Source: Bifidobacteriaceae bacterium (GTDB lineage Bacteria > Actinomycetota > Actinomycetes > Actinomycetales > WQXJ01). From it: DNA of 6,727 nucleotides. The first letter of the stretch is position 1. Each line of letters opens with the position of its first letter. Below the pieces are notes generated by a model. It ran no database searches and had not been told where the DNA came from. It saw only the letters and a program-made list of their open reading frames with translations. The DNA lies in contig JAISBQ010000360.1 in assembly GCA_031266115.1 (NCBI GenBank), positions 1-6,727 of the forward strand. Direction: 5' to 3'. Below are positions 1 to 5,583 of this stretch, one piece after another. Both the position numbers and the translations under genes were made by a program.

Positions 1-2
1 CC

Positions 3-548
3 CAGATCGTGGGCCTGGACGGCCTCGATTTCATCGGCTTCGACAAGATCCACCGGATCGAGCTGTCGAAGAAGCGACGCACCAAGACGGTCCACTTCTT
101 CCTCGACGACTACAAGTTCGACGAGGCGTGGAACAAGCCCGACAAGCAGATCCCGAAGCTCGCCCAATACGCCCAGGTCCTGTCCCCGGACTTCTCCATG
201 TACACGGACATGCCGCTGCCGCTGCAGGTCTACAACACTTTCCGGAGCCGGTGGTGCGCGTCGGTGTGGCAGGCCGCCGAGATGGTGGTCATACCGACCG
301 TGTCATGGGGCGGCGAGGACACGTTCTCCTTCGCGTTCGACGGGATCGAGCCGGGCGCCGTCGTGGCCGTGTCGACGGTCGGCACGTCGCGGGCCGTGGA
401 CGGGTTCATAGCGGGGTTCCAGGAAATGTGCCAGGTGATTGAGCCCCGGGCAGTGGTCAACTACGGCACGCCATATCCCGAGATGTCCCAGATCGCCGAT
501 ATGGTCGTTGTCCCGTACACCCACGGCTCAGCGGAGGGCCGTGATTGA
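3..548 (+). CDS. DUF4417-family protein, 5' end outside the window
   Basis: I recognise this as a DUF4417 family member, a family of unknown function found in bacteria and phages. The characteristic run is visible: FDKIHRIE, then VHFFLDDYKFDEAWNKPD, then LSPDFSMYTDMPLPLQVYNTFRSRW, VIPTVSWG, and a late VVNYGTPYPEM strand. The reading frame is open to the window edge. A GTG at position 9 could serve as a start and would give 179 residues, but family members usually carry some tens of residues before the FDK segment, so the true start probably lies upstream. No signal peptide or membrane segment is visible in the part present. The stop (TGA 546-548) sits 2 bp before the next gene's ATG, which indicates an operon with the two genes that follow. 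Family assignment is confident. Function is unknown, and the link to mobile elements is from general knowledge of the family rather than from this sequence. Confidence 0.85.
   Translation, partial: QIVGLDGLDFIGFDKIHRIELSKKRRTKTVHFFLDDYKFDEAWNKPDKQIPKLAQYAQVLSPDFSMYTDMPLPLQVYNTFRSRWCASVWQAAEMVVIPTVSWGGEDTFSFAFDGIEPGAVVAVSTVGTSRAVDGFIAGFQEMCQVIEPRAVVNYGTPYPEMSQIADMVVVPYTHGSAEGRD
533..538 (+). promoter_or_regulatory. Ribosome-binding site for the MGGRG toxin-like gene
   Basis: GGAGGG lies inside the end of the DUF4417 gene. It is 6 nt before a TTG at 545, which overlaps the upstream stop as TTGA, and 12 nt before the ATG at 551. Spacing favours TTG. The conserved protein N-terminus (MGGRG) favours ATG. 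The two choices differ by only two residues. Confidence 0.5.
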
Positions 549-550
549 GG

Positions 551-880
551 ATGGGCGGACGGGGTCCCGCGTCGTCCGGACCGTCTCCTGCGCACCGGTT
601 CCCGGACTTGACCAGGGAACAACACTTTCGGCGGCATGGCGCCGACTTCGGAGCCCATTCGGCGGAGCATTATGAGCGGCTCGCGGCTGAGTTCGCGGGC
701 AGGCGGCATACCGCTGGAGTCGAGTCGTTCGTGTCACGCGACAGGTTCATATTCACGTACGAGCCCGCGACCAACACGTTCCTGCTTCAGAAGCCGGGCG
801 GCGAATTGGTCACCTTCTACAAGCCGACACCGGCGGGATACTGGCAGACACAAAGGAACAAGTATGAGCCAACACAATGA
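551..880 (+). CDS. Small MGGRG-tagged protein with toxin-like C-terminal nuclease-type domain
   Basis: This 109-residue protein has two parts. Residues 1-20 are Gly/Pro/Ser-rich and begin MGGRGPASSG, an N-terminal tag I recall on many small phage and integrative-element proteins. Residues 21-109 resemble the C-terminal domains of bacterial polymorphic toxins and phage-encoded BECR-type (barnase/EndoU/colicin/RelE-fold) nucleases. The pattern is HFRRHGADFG (25-34), then a helix with EHYERLAAEF (39-48), then a beta-rich end with FTYEPATNTF (68-77), GGELVTFYKP (83-92) and a closing YW...Y. Candidate polar active-site residues are H25, H29, R63 and the T88-K91 segment, but this is by analogy only. 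No signal peptide or membrane span is visible. The start at ATG 551 is chosen because it opens the MGGRG motif; TTG 545 is an alternative with better Shine-Dalgarno spacing. The end overlaps the CPCC gene by 17 bp, as expected for a coupled toxin/immunity pair. The ORF is real with good confidence; the nuclease role is inferred. It could instead be a degenerate toxin tail or a phage protein without toxicity. Confidence 0.7.
   Translation: MGGRGPASSGPSPAHRFPDLTREQHFRRHGADFGAHSAEHYERLAAEFAGRRHTAGVESFVSRDRFIFTYEPATNTFLLQKPGGELVTFYKPTPAGYWQTQRNKYEPTQ
852..857 (+). promoter_or_regulatory. Ribosome-binding site inside the toxin-like gene, for the CPCC gene
   Basis: AAAGGA lies 6 nt before the ATG at 864 and fixes that start. 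It is embedded in the last codons of the upstream gene, so the CPCC protein has its own ribosome entry as well as possible translational coupling. Confidence 0.65.
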
Positions 881-1094
881 GATCTGCGCCTGTTGCGGGT
901 TCCCGACGCTTCCCCCTGGGAGCATCTACGAGATCTGCGCTCTATGCGGTTGGCAGGACGACGGGATCCAGAACGACGACCCGGACTTGGCGGGCGGAGC
1001 CAACAAGCTGAGCCTCAACGAATACCACGCCCGGTGGGAGGTCGAGCACCACCGGCTCGACGTCGTGGCCGAGACCGAGGCCCCCGAGATCTGA
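864..1094 (+). CDS. CPCC-type cysteine-rich (zinc-ribbon-like) protein, possible immunity protein
   Basis: This 76-residue protein fits the small CPCC cysteine-rich family. It has CACCGFPTL (8-16, normally CPCCGYxTL), YEICALCGWQDDG (22-34, normally YxICPVCxWEDDG), and GGANKLSLNEYHARW (44-58). Cys8, Cys11, Cys25 and Cys28 form two CxxC knuckles that could bind one zinc ion; Cys10 is an extra family cysteine. The usual Pro of CPCC is Ala here (C-A-C-C), and the second knuckle is CALC rather than CPVC. The C-terminal tail is acidic. The protein has no signal peptide and should be cytoplasmic. The family's biochemical role is not established; members occur beside toxin genes, and here it overlaps a toxin-like gene by 17 bp, so an immunity or antidote role is a reasonable inference. 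Family call is confident; role is not. Confidence 0.85.
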   Translation: MSQHNEICACCGFPTLPPGSIYEICALCGWQDDGIQNDDPDLAGGANKLSLNEYHARWEVEHHRLDVVAETEAPEI

Positions 1095-1348
1095 GTGCTG
1101 CCCGGCGCGGGCCCCAATGCGTTCCCCCGCGCGGTCGGCAACGCCAGCCCTCCTGGCTTGTCGCGCCTTCGAAGGTCATCAAGTCGTCAACAGAATCAGC
1201 CCGCCGCTGCCGGAAACAGCCGGCTACAATCCGAGGGAGGGGCCCGACCGGCTCCCCGAACAAGCACAGAGAACCGCACCTTCCCGAAGCGTCTCGGCAA
1301 TGATCGGCAACGGCGGCGGCCATCGACGGCCCCGCCAGGGGGCGTGGG
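1095..1348. other. Convergent intergenic region with GC-rich hairpins
   Basis: No convincing gene is present between the CPCC gene and the end of icd. Short hairpins can be drawn: 1143-1157 (GCCAG/CTGGC, 5-nt loop), 1209-1224 (GCCGG/CCGGC, 6-nt loop), 1235-1256 (GGGAG/CTCCC with inner pairing), and the stronger one at 1312-1336 listed separately. None is followed by a T-run, as is common for GC-rich actinobacterial termination regions. ORFs here are Arg/Pro-rich shadows. No tRNA-like sequence or clear attachment-site repeat was seen. Confidence 0.5.
1312..1336 (-). terminator. Hairpin just downstream of icd, likely terminator
   Basis: A 9-bp stem (GGCGG and GGCC arms pairing with GGCC and CCGCC) with one bulged C at 1317 and a 6-nt ATCGAC loop begins 12 bp after the icd stop codon. 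There is no U-tract, so it would be a U-less GC-rich terminator or a 3'-end stabilising structure. It could act for transcripts from either side of this convergent gap. Confidence 0.45.
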
Positions 1349-2569
1349 TCAGGTGAAGCGGGCTTGCAGGTTGTCGGCGATGGCGGCCAGGAATTCCTGG
1401 GTGGTGAGCCACGGCTGATCGGGGCCGATGAGGACGGCCAGATCCTTGGTCATCAACCCCGACTCCACGGTATCGACAACCACTGACTCCAGAGTGTCGG
1501 CGAATCCCGTCACCGCGGGCGTGGCGTCGAGGAACCCGCGGTGCTTGAGACCGCCGGTCCACGCGAAGATCGACGCCACTGGGTTGGTCGACGTCGGTTC
1601 GCCGCGCTGGTGCGCGCGGAAGTGCCTGGTGACCGTGCCGTGGGCGGCCTCAGCTTCGACCGTGCGGCCGTCCGGGGTCATGAGGATGGACGTCATCAGG
1701 CCAAGCGAACCGAAGCCTTGAGCCACGGTGTCAGATTGGACATCGCCGTCGTAGTTCTTACACGCCCACACGAATCCGCCCTCCCACTTCATCGCGGCAG
1801 CCACCATGTCGTCGATCAGCCGGTGCTCATAGGTGAGTCCCGCCTCCCGGTATGCCTCGGCGTAGTGGGCCGCGAAGACCTCAGCGAAGATGTCCTTGAA
1901 GGCCCCGTCGTAGCGCTTGAGGATGGTGTTCTTGGTCGAGAGGTAGACCGGGAATCCGCGTTTGAGACCGTAGGAGAACGTCGCATGAGCGAAATCCCGA
2001 ATCGAACGGTCAACGTTGTACTGGGCCATCGCCACACCGCCACCGGCGGGCAGATGGACCACCTCGAAAGACAGGGGGCCCGACGCCGGATCGTCGGGAT
2101 GGAAGGAGATCGTCACCGTCCCCGGCTCGTCAACCCGAAAATCCGTTGCCCGATACTGATCGCCGAAGGCGTGGCGCCCAATCACGATCGGCTTGGTCCA
2201 CCCCGGCACCAGACGCGGCACGTTCGCCATGATGATCGGCTCACGAAACACCACGCCGCCCAGGATGTTGCGGATGGTCCCATTGGGGGACTTCCACATC
2301 CGCGTCAATCCGAACTCGTCGATCCGCGCCTCATCCGGGGTGATGGTCGCGCACTTCACCCCGACCCCGTGCTTCCGGATCGCCTCGGCCGCATCGACGG
2401 TCACTTGGTCCTCGGTGGCGTCGCGATTGAGGATCGACAGGTCGTAATACCGCAGGTCGATGTCGAGATAGGGCACAACCAGCGTGTCACGGATCACATG
2501 CCACAGGACCCGTGTCATCTCGTCGCCGTCCAGCTCGACCACGGGGCCGCGCACTGCGATCTTCGCCAC
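1349..2569 (-). CDS. icd: NADP-dependent isocitrate dehydrogenase, type II homodimeric
   Basis: The enzyme oxidatively decarboxylates isocitrate to 2-oxoglutarate in the cytoplasmic TCA cycle and makes NADPH. The sequence is of the eukaryote-like homodimeric type: VVELDGDEMTRVLW (10-23), the substrate loop KSPNGTIRN (93-101) with S94 and R100, R109, GRHAFGDQYR (131-140) with R132 and Y139, STKNT with K213, the metal-binding acidic residues D253 (LIDDM), D276 and D280 (NYDGDVQSD), and HGTVTRH (310-316) with R315/H316 expected to read the NADP 2'-phosphate. All key residues are intact and the 406-residue length is normal. The start is GTG 2569: an AAGGAG at 2583-2578 lies 8 nt before it, whereas the longer GTG at 2578 overlaps that same Shine-Dalgarno sequence. 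The resulting MAKIAVRGP N-terminus matches family members. The gene follows mdh by 34 bp on the same strand, so the two are likely co-transcribed. Confidence 0.97.
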   Translation of the reverse strand: MAKIAVRGPVVELDGDEMTRVLWHVIRDTLVVPYLDIDLRYYDLSILNRDATEDQVTVDAAEAIRKHGVGVKCATITPDEARIDEFGLTRMWKSPNGTIRNILGGVVFREPIIMANVPRLVPGWTKPIVIGRHAFGDQYRATDFRVDEPGTVTISFHPDDPASGPLSFEVVHLPAGGGVAMAQYNVDRSIRDFAHATFSYGLKRGFPVYLSTKNTILKRYDGAFKDIFAEVFAAHYAEAYREAGLTYEHRLIDDMVAAAMKWEGGFVWACKNYDGDVQSDTVAQGFGSLGLMTSILMTPDGRTVEAEAAHGTVTRHFRAHQRGEPTSTNPVASIFAWTGGLKHRGFLDATPAVTGFADTLESVVVDTVESGLMTKDLAVLIGPDQPWLTTQEFLAAIADNLQARFT

Positions 2570-2577
2570 GCCAATCA

Positions 2578-2583
2578 CTCCTT
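2578..2583 (-). promoter_or_regulatory. Ribosome-binding site that fixes the icd start
   Basis: On the minus strand AAGGAG ends at 2578, whose G is also the first base of an upstream in-frame GTG. That GTG therefore cannot use this site. The next GTG, at 2569, has an ideal 8-nt spacer. Confidence 0.75.
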
Positions 2584-2603
2584 GTCCGTTGGCGCCGTGG
2601 CCT

Positions 2604-3572
2604 CTACAGCCCTGTGACGTCGGCGGACTTGGTGCGCACTGCCTCGGCCGCGGCGCGCAGGCCCGCCAGCTCGTCGGCGGTCAACGTCCGCTCCACAACC
2701 TCCTGAACGCCGGACTTGCCGAGCCGAGCCTCGACGCCGAGGTAGACATCGCTGATGCCGTATTGGCCCGTGGTCCAGGCACACACGGGCATGATGTCGC
2801 CAGAGTCGGTGGCGATCGCCTTCACCATCGCCGCCGCGGCCGCCGATGGCGCGTAGTAGGCGGATCCCGTCTTGAGGAGGGCGACGACCTCGGCGCCGCC
2901 TCCGCGCACACGCTGAACGATCCTGTCGATCTCCGACGGTGTGAGAATCTCCGCGAGAGGCCTAACCCTCCCGCCATCGGTGACAGTGCAGGCCGAGGGA
3001 ACCGGGACCATCGTGTCGCCGTGCGACCCGAGTGTCAGGGTCGTGATGGCCGAGGTGGGCAGGCCGAGCTTCTCGGCGACAAAGAACGTGAAGCGGGCCG
3101 TGTCAAGCATTCCCGCCTGCCCGATCACTCGACTGTGCGGGAAACCGGACGCGAGCTGGGTGAGGCGGGTCATCTCGTCCAGCGGATTGGAGACGACCAC
3201 GACCACCGCGTCCGGTGCGAACGTGGCGATGTTCTCCGCGACTCCTCGGACAATTCCGGCGTTGACCTCCAACAAGTCCATGCGACTCATTCCCGGCTTG
3301 CGGGGCAGGCCGGCCGTGACAACCACGACATCGGAATCGGCGATCACCTCGTATCCCCCGCCGTCAGTGGTGGTGGTCTTGCCCACCACGGTGGTCTCGA
3401 AGCCAACGATCGGCCGCGAGGAGTTCATGTCCAGCGCGAGGCCCTCGGACCATCCGTCGCGGATGTCTGTGAGGACCACCTCGGCGAAGATGTCGTACTC
3501 CGCGAGGCGTACAGCCGTTGTCGATCCATAGAACCCGGCACCGATGACGGTGGCCTTGCCAGAACGTGCCAT
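2604..3572 (-). CDS. mdh: Malate dehydrogenase, LDH-like type, NAD-dependent
   Basis: The protein interconverts malate and oxaloacetate with NAD in the TCA cycle. This 322-residue protein belongs to the lactate/malate dehydrogenase family, in the LDH-like malate dehydrogenase branch. The N-terminal Rossmann fold shows GAGFYG (11-16), and D36 at the end of beta-2 favours NAD over NADP. The active-site loop LPRKPGMSRMDLL (89-101) carries R91, the residue that selects malate/oxaloacetate rather than lactate, and R97. NPLDEMTRL (129-137), MLDTARF (155-161, with D157 and R160) and LGSHGDTMVP (181-190, with catalytic H184) complete the site. The ATG at 3572 has AAGGAAG (3586-3580) 7 nt upstream. 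The stop (TAG) lies 34 bp before icd, giving an mdh-icd TCA pair. A lactate dehydrogenase reading is unlikely because of R91. Length and residues are normal and nothing is broken. Confidence 0.95.
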   Translation of the reverse strand: MARSGKATVIGAGFYGSTTAVRLAEYDIFAEVVLTDIRDGWSEGLALDMNSSRPIVGFETTVVGKTTTTDGGGYEVIADSDVVVVTAGLPRKPGMSRMDLLEVNAGIVRGVAENIATFAPDAVVVVVSNPLDEMTRLTQLASGFPHSRVIGQAGMLDTARFTFFVAEKLGLPTSAITTLTLGSHGDTMVPVPSACTVTDGGRVRPLAEILTPSEIDRIVQRVRGGGAEVVALLKTGSAYYAPSAAAAAMVKAIATDSGDIMPVCAWTTGQYGISDVYLGVEARLGKSGVQEVVERTLTADELAGLRAAAEAVRTKSADVTGL

Positions 3573-3715
3573 GTGGACACTTCCTTACGGTGAGGTGGAT
3601 GGTGGATGGCGACCAGTCCGCCACTCAAAGCGGGGCCGGGGCGGGCCGCCGCGCCCCACACTATCGGGTGACGGACGGTAGTGCCCGGGACGTCCGGCGC
3701 CGGTGGCACCGGTGG
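3573..3715 (-). promoter_or_regulatory. purH-mdh intergenic region, probable mdh-icd promoter zone
   Basis: These 143 bp separate the purH stop from the mdh start. They carry a small hairpin 3 bp past the purH stop (3700-3712, CCGGT/ACCGG, 3-nt loop), the larger inverted repeat at 3659-3683, a very GC-rich middle, and the mdh ribosome-binding site. No clear -35/-10 pair stands out. A weak TAGTGT on the minus strand within the inverted repeat is the only -10 candidate, so an mdh-icd promoter here is inferred from spacing alone. Confidence 0.35.
3659..3683. repeat. Inverted repeat between purH and mdh
   Basis: Arms CACTATCG (3659-3666) and CGGTAGTG (3676-3683) pair over 8 bp with one T-G wobble around a 9-nt centre. 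It could be an RNA hairpin ending purH transcription or a DNA operator for mdh-icd. The absence of a following U-tract makes a simple terminator less certain. Confidence 0.5.
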
Positions 3716-5314
3716 TCAGTGGGTGAAATGGCGGGTGCCGGTGTGGTACATGGTGATGCCAGCGGCGGCGGCAGCAGCCGTCACCTCAGCGTCGCGGACC
3801 GAGCCACCCGGATGGACCACGGCCCGCACCCCAGCGTCCAGCAGGATGGCAAGCCCGTCGGGGAACGGGAAGAAGGCGTCCGATGCCGCCACGCAGCCCA
3901 CGGCGCGATCCTCGCCCGCGCGGCGCGCCGCCAGTTGCGCTGCATCCACCCGGTTGACCTGGCCCATGCCGATGCCCACCGACGCCCCGTCCTTGGCGAG
4001 GAGGATCGCGTTCGACTTGACCGAGCGCACTGCGCGCCAGGCAAAGACAAGATCGGCCAGCGTGCGTTGATTGGCAGGCAGTCCGGCGACGAGGGTCCAC
4101 CCATCCGGGGTGTCGCCTGGAGCATCGATCAGGTCCCGCTGTTGGACAAGTAACCCACCGACGATGGCGCGCACCTCCAGTGCCGGCGATGGGGCCGCGG
4201 GCAGCCGCAGGATTCGCAGCGACCGTTTGGTGCGCAACAGCTCCAGGGCGTCCGGCTCGTAGTCTGGGGCCACAATCACCTCGGTAAACACCGGACTGAC
4301 CAGCTCGGCCATCGCGAGGGTGACCGGACGGTTGGCGGCGATCACGCCGCCATATGCCGAGACCGGATCGCAGGCGTGGGCCTTGGCGTAGGCGGCGGCG
4401 ATGTCGGGGTCGATGGCGATCCCGCACGGGTTGGTGTGTTTGACCACCGCCACCGCAGGTCTATCGAAGTCGAAAGCGGCCCGCCGGGCAGCGTCCGCGT
4501 CCACGTAGTTGTTGTAGCTCATCGGCTTGCCGCCGAGTTGTTCGGCGTGCGGCAGTCCGAGGGCGCCGTCATCGGCCGTCCCGGCGATCCCGCGGTAGAC
4601 CGCCGCCTCTTGGTGTGGGTTTTCGCCGTACCGCAGCGGGTGGACGAGCTGCCAGGCGTCGCCTCGCCAGGAAGGAGAACCATCATCGGCGGCATCGGCC
4701 GAGGGAAACTGGGTGGCCATCCAGGTGGCGACGGCGATGTCGTAGGACGCGGTGTGGCGGAAGGCATCGCGGGCGAGGCTCCCACGCTGGGCAACGGTGA
4801 AGCCGCCGGCAGCGATCTGGTCCGCTGCCCAGGCGTAGCGGGCTGGGTCGGTCAGCACGGCGACTGATGGATAGTTCTTGGCTGCGGCCCGAACCATGCA
4901 TGGGCCGCCGATGTCGATCTGTTCGACGCAATCGTCCGGGCCGGCGCCGCTGGCCACCGTGTCCGCGAATGGATACAGGTTGACCACCACCAGGCCGAAC
5001 GGCTCAATGTCGAGGTCCGCGAGTTGCGCGCGATGGTCGGGTTTACGCAGATCGGCGAGGATTGCGGCGTGGATGCGGGGATGGAGGGTCTTGACCCGGC
5101 CGTCTAGGCACTCGGGGCTGGCGGTGACCTTGTCGACCGGCGTGACGGGGACGCCAGCCGCGGCGATTCGCGCGGCGGTGGAACCGGTGGAGACGATCTC
5201 GATGCCCTGTGTGTGCAGCGTCGCGACAAGGTCCTCGACCCCGGACTTGTCGTAGACGGATACCAGGGCGCGCCGCACGGGCAGGCGGGGCGCGTGGGAC
5301 GCGGGGGATGTCAT
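3716..5314 (-). CDS. purH: Bifunctional AICAR formyltransferase / IMP cyclohydrolase
   Basis: PurH carries out the last two steps of de novo purine synthesis: it formylates AICAR with 10-formyl-tetrahydrofolate, then closes the ring to IMP, in the cytoplasm. The 532-residue length fits the family. The N-terminal cyclohydrolase domain (about 14-150) shows RRALVSVYDKSG (14-25), IVSTGSTA (40-47), CLDGRVKTLHPRIHAAIL (69-86), VVNLYPF (110-116) and QIDIGGPCMVRAAAKN (132-147). The C-terminal formyltransferase domain shows LRYGENPHQ (227-235), NNYVDADAA (268-276), the catalytic VKHTNPCG (291-298, K292/H293), SAYGG (319-323), KSNAILLA (433-440) and SDAFFPFPDG (478-487). The start is ATG 5314. Only a distant, weak AAAGG (5332-5328, 13-nt spacer) precedes it, unlike the strong sites of mdh and icd, and that site lies against a palindrome. 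No purN precedes it; the upstream gene is a divergent ROK regulator. Assignment is secure. Confidence 0.97.
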   Translation of the reverse strand: MTSPASHAPRLPVRRALVSVYDKSGVEDLVATLHTQGIEIVSTGSTAARIAAAGVPVTPVDKVTASPECLDGRVKTLHPRIHAAILADLRKPDHRAQLADLDIEPFGLVVVNLYPFADTVASGAGPDDCVEQIDIGGPCMVRAAAKNYPSVAVLTDPARYAWAADQIAAGGFTVAQRGSLARDAFRHTASYDIAVATWMATQFPSADAADDGSPSWRGDAWQLVHPLRYGENPHQEAAVYRGIAGTADDGALGLPHAEQLGGKPMSYNNYVDADAARRAAFDFDRPAVAVVKHTNPCGIAIDPDIAAAYAKAHACDPVSAYGGVIAANRPVTLAMAELVSPVFTEVIVAPDYEPDALELLRTKRSLRILRLPAAPSPALEVRAIVGGLLVQQRDLIDAPGDTPDGWTLVAGLPANQRTLADLVFAWRAVRSVKSNAILLAKDGASVGIGMGQVNRVDAAQLAARRAGEDRAVGCVAASDAFFPFPDGLAILLDAGVRAVVHPGGSVRDAEVTAAAAAAGITMYHTGTRHFTH

Positions 5315-5320
5315 GGGGCG

Positions 5321-5330
5321 AGGCCGGCCT
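5321..5330. repeat. Palindrome abutting the purH ribosome-binding site
   Basis: AGGCCGGCCT is a perfect 10-bp palindrome overlapping the weak AAAGG (5332-5328) upstream of purH. In RNA it could contribute to hiding the site by pairing between molecules or with other leader segments. Effect on expression is inference. Confidence 0.4.
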
Positions 5331-5351
5331 TTCGTGCAGACATGCGGGGCG

Positions 5352-5376
5352 CCACCGCCCGCAGGGTGGACCTGCG
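5352..5376 (-). promoter_or_regulatory. Two mutually exclusive hairpins in the purH leader
   Basis: CGCAGG (5360-5365) pairs with CCTGCG (5371-5376) around a 5-nt loop. Alternatively CCACC (5352-5356) pairs with GGTGG (5365-5369). The two stems share bases, so only one can form at a time. Both lie 38-62 bp upstream of the purH ATG. This is compatible with attenuation-like control but could be chance in GC-rich DNA. Confidence 0.3.
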
Positions 5377-5434
5377 TTGCTCAGGCGCGGTGACACGGGA
5401 GTCTAGTCGGCGCCACCTGGCGCGCGGGGGCGAA

Positions 5435-5444
5435 ATCGATCGAT
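5435..5444. repeat. ATCGATCGAT palindrome in the purH leader
   Basis: A perfect 10-bp palindrome in an AT-richer pocket 121 bp upstream of the purH ATG. It could be a protein-binding site; no known operator is recognised. Confidence 0.3.
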
Positions 5445-5518
5445 AACATCTCTCGGACTCATGCGACGGCCCGCGCAGTTTCCTGATCTCACCCACATTT
5501 TCGACGATGTTTGTCTTA

Positions 5519-5524
5519 TGTATA
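5519..5524 (-). promoter_or_regulatory. Tentative -10 element for purH
   Basis: On the minus strand TATACA (4 of 6 consensus bases) sits within the symmetric GTATAC at 5520-5525. The -35 at 17-nt spacing (ACCAAG) is poor, so this is only a candidate. The same symmetric core gives TATACT (5521-5526, 5 of 6) on the plus strand, also without a good -35. Confidence 0.25.
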
Positions 5525-5525
5525 C

Positions 5526-5543
5526 TGGTGTCTCATGGTGTCT
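5526..5543. repeat. Tandem direct repeat, two TGGTGTCT copies at 10-bp period
   Basis: TGGTGTCT occurs at 5526-5533 and again at 5536-5543, exactly one helical turn apart. A related GTCT is at 5513-5516. The repeats sit just upstream of the ROK-gene promoter and next to the tentative purH -10, a natural position for an operator. Which protein binds, if any, is unknown; the adjacent ROK regulator is the obvious candidate. Confidence 0.45.
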
Positions 5544-5554
5544 TGGTTGACGGC

Positions 5555-5583
5555 TTGCAATCGTTCCCGCCAGAGGATATACA
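5555..5583 (+). promoter_or_regulatory. Predicted sigma-70-type promoter for the ROK gene
   Basis: TTGCAA (5555-5560) and TATACA (5578-5583) are separated by exactly 17 bp, each matching 4 of 6 consensus bases. Transcription would begin near 5590 and give a leader of about 90 nt. The local AT-richness supports it. Confidence 0.45.

Noticed and set aside
1095..1348. Attachment site or tRNA remnant marking the edge of a mobile element
   Set aside because: No tRNA-like arms and no repeat matching the other end could be seen within the window; the left edge of the cassette is outside it.
1541..2617. Long plus-strand ORF opposite icd
   Set aside because: It is antisense to a clear icd gene; its His/Arg/Asp-rich product is a frame shadow of a GC-rich gene and resembles no family.
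2484..3593. Long plus-strand ORF opposite mdh
   Set aside because: It is antisense to an intact mdh with all catalytic residues and reads as low-complexity shadow translation.
5362..5460. Possible ZTP (pfl) riboswitch before purH; a GCGCCTGAGCA stretch resembles the 3' element
   Set aside because: The expected 5' part with the CUGGCG-type and GGGGA-type conserved segments is not present, so the match is only a short coincidence.
5311..5496. A 61-codon minus-strand ORF whose TGA overlaps the purH ATG as ATGA, suggesting a coupled leader peptide or purN remnant
   Set aside because: It has no Shine-Dalgarno sequence, its composition is Arg/Ser/Pro-rich as in non-coding GC-rich DNA, and it does not resemble the end of PurN.
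5461..5550. Plus-strand 29-codon ORF (ATG 5461) before the ROK gene
   Set aside because: It has no ribosome-binding site, and it would start upstream of the predicted promoter for the ROK gene.
5547..5583. TTGACG at 5547-5552 as the -35 element of the ROK promoter
   Set aside because: It is 25 bp from TATACA, too far; TTGCAA at 5555 has the correct 17-bp spacing.
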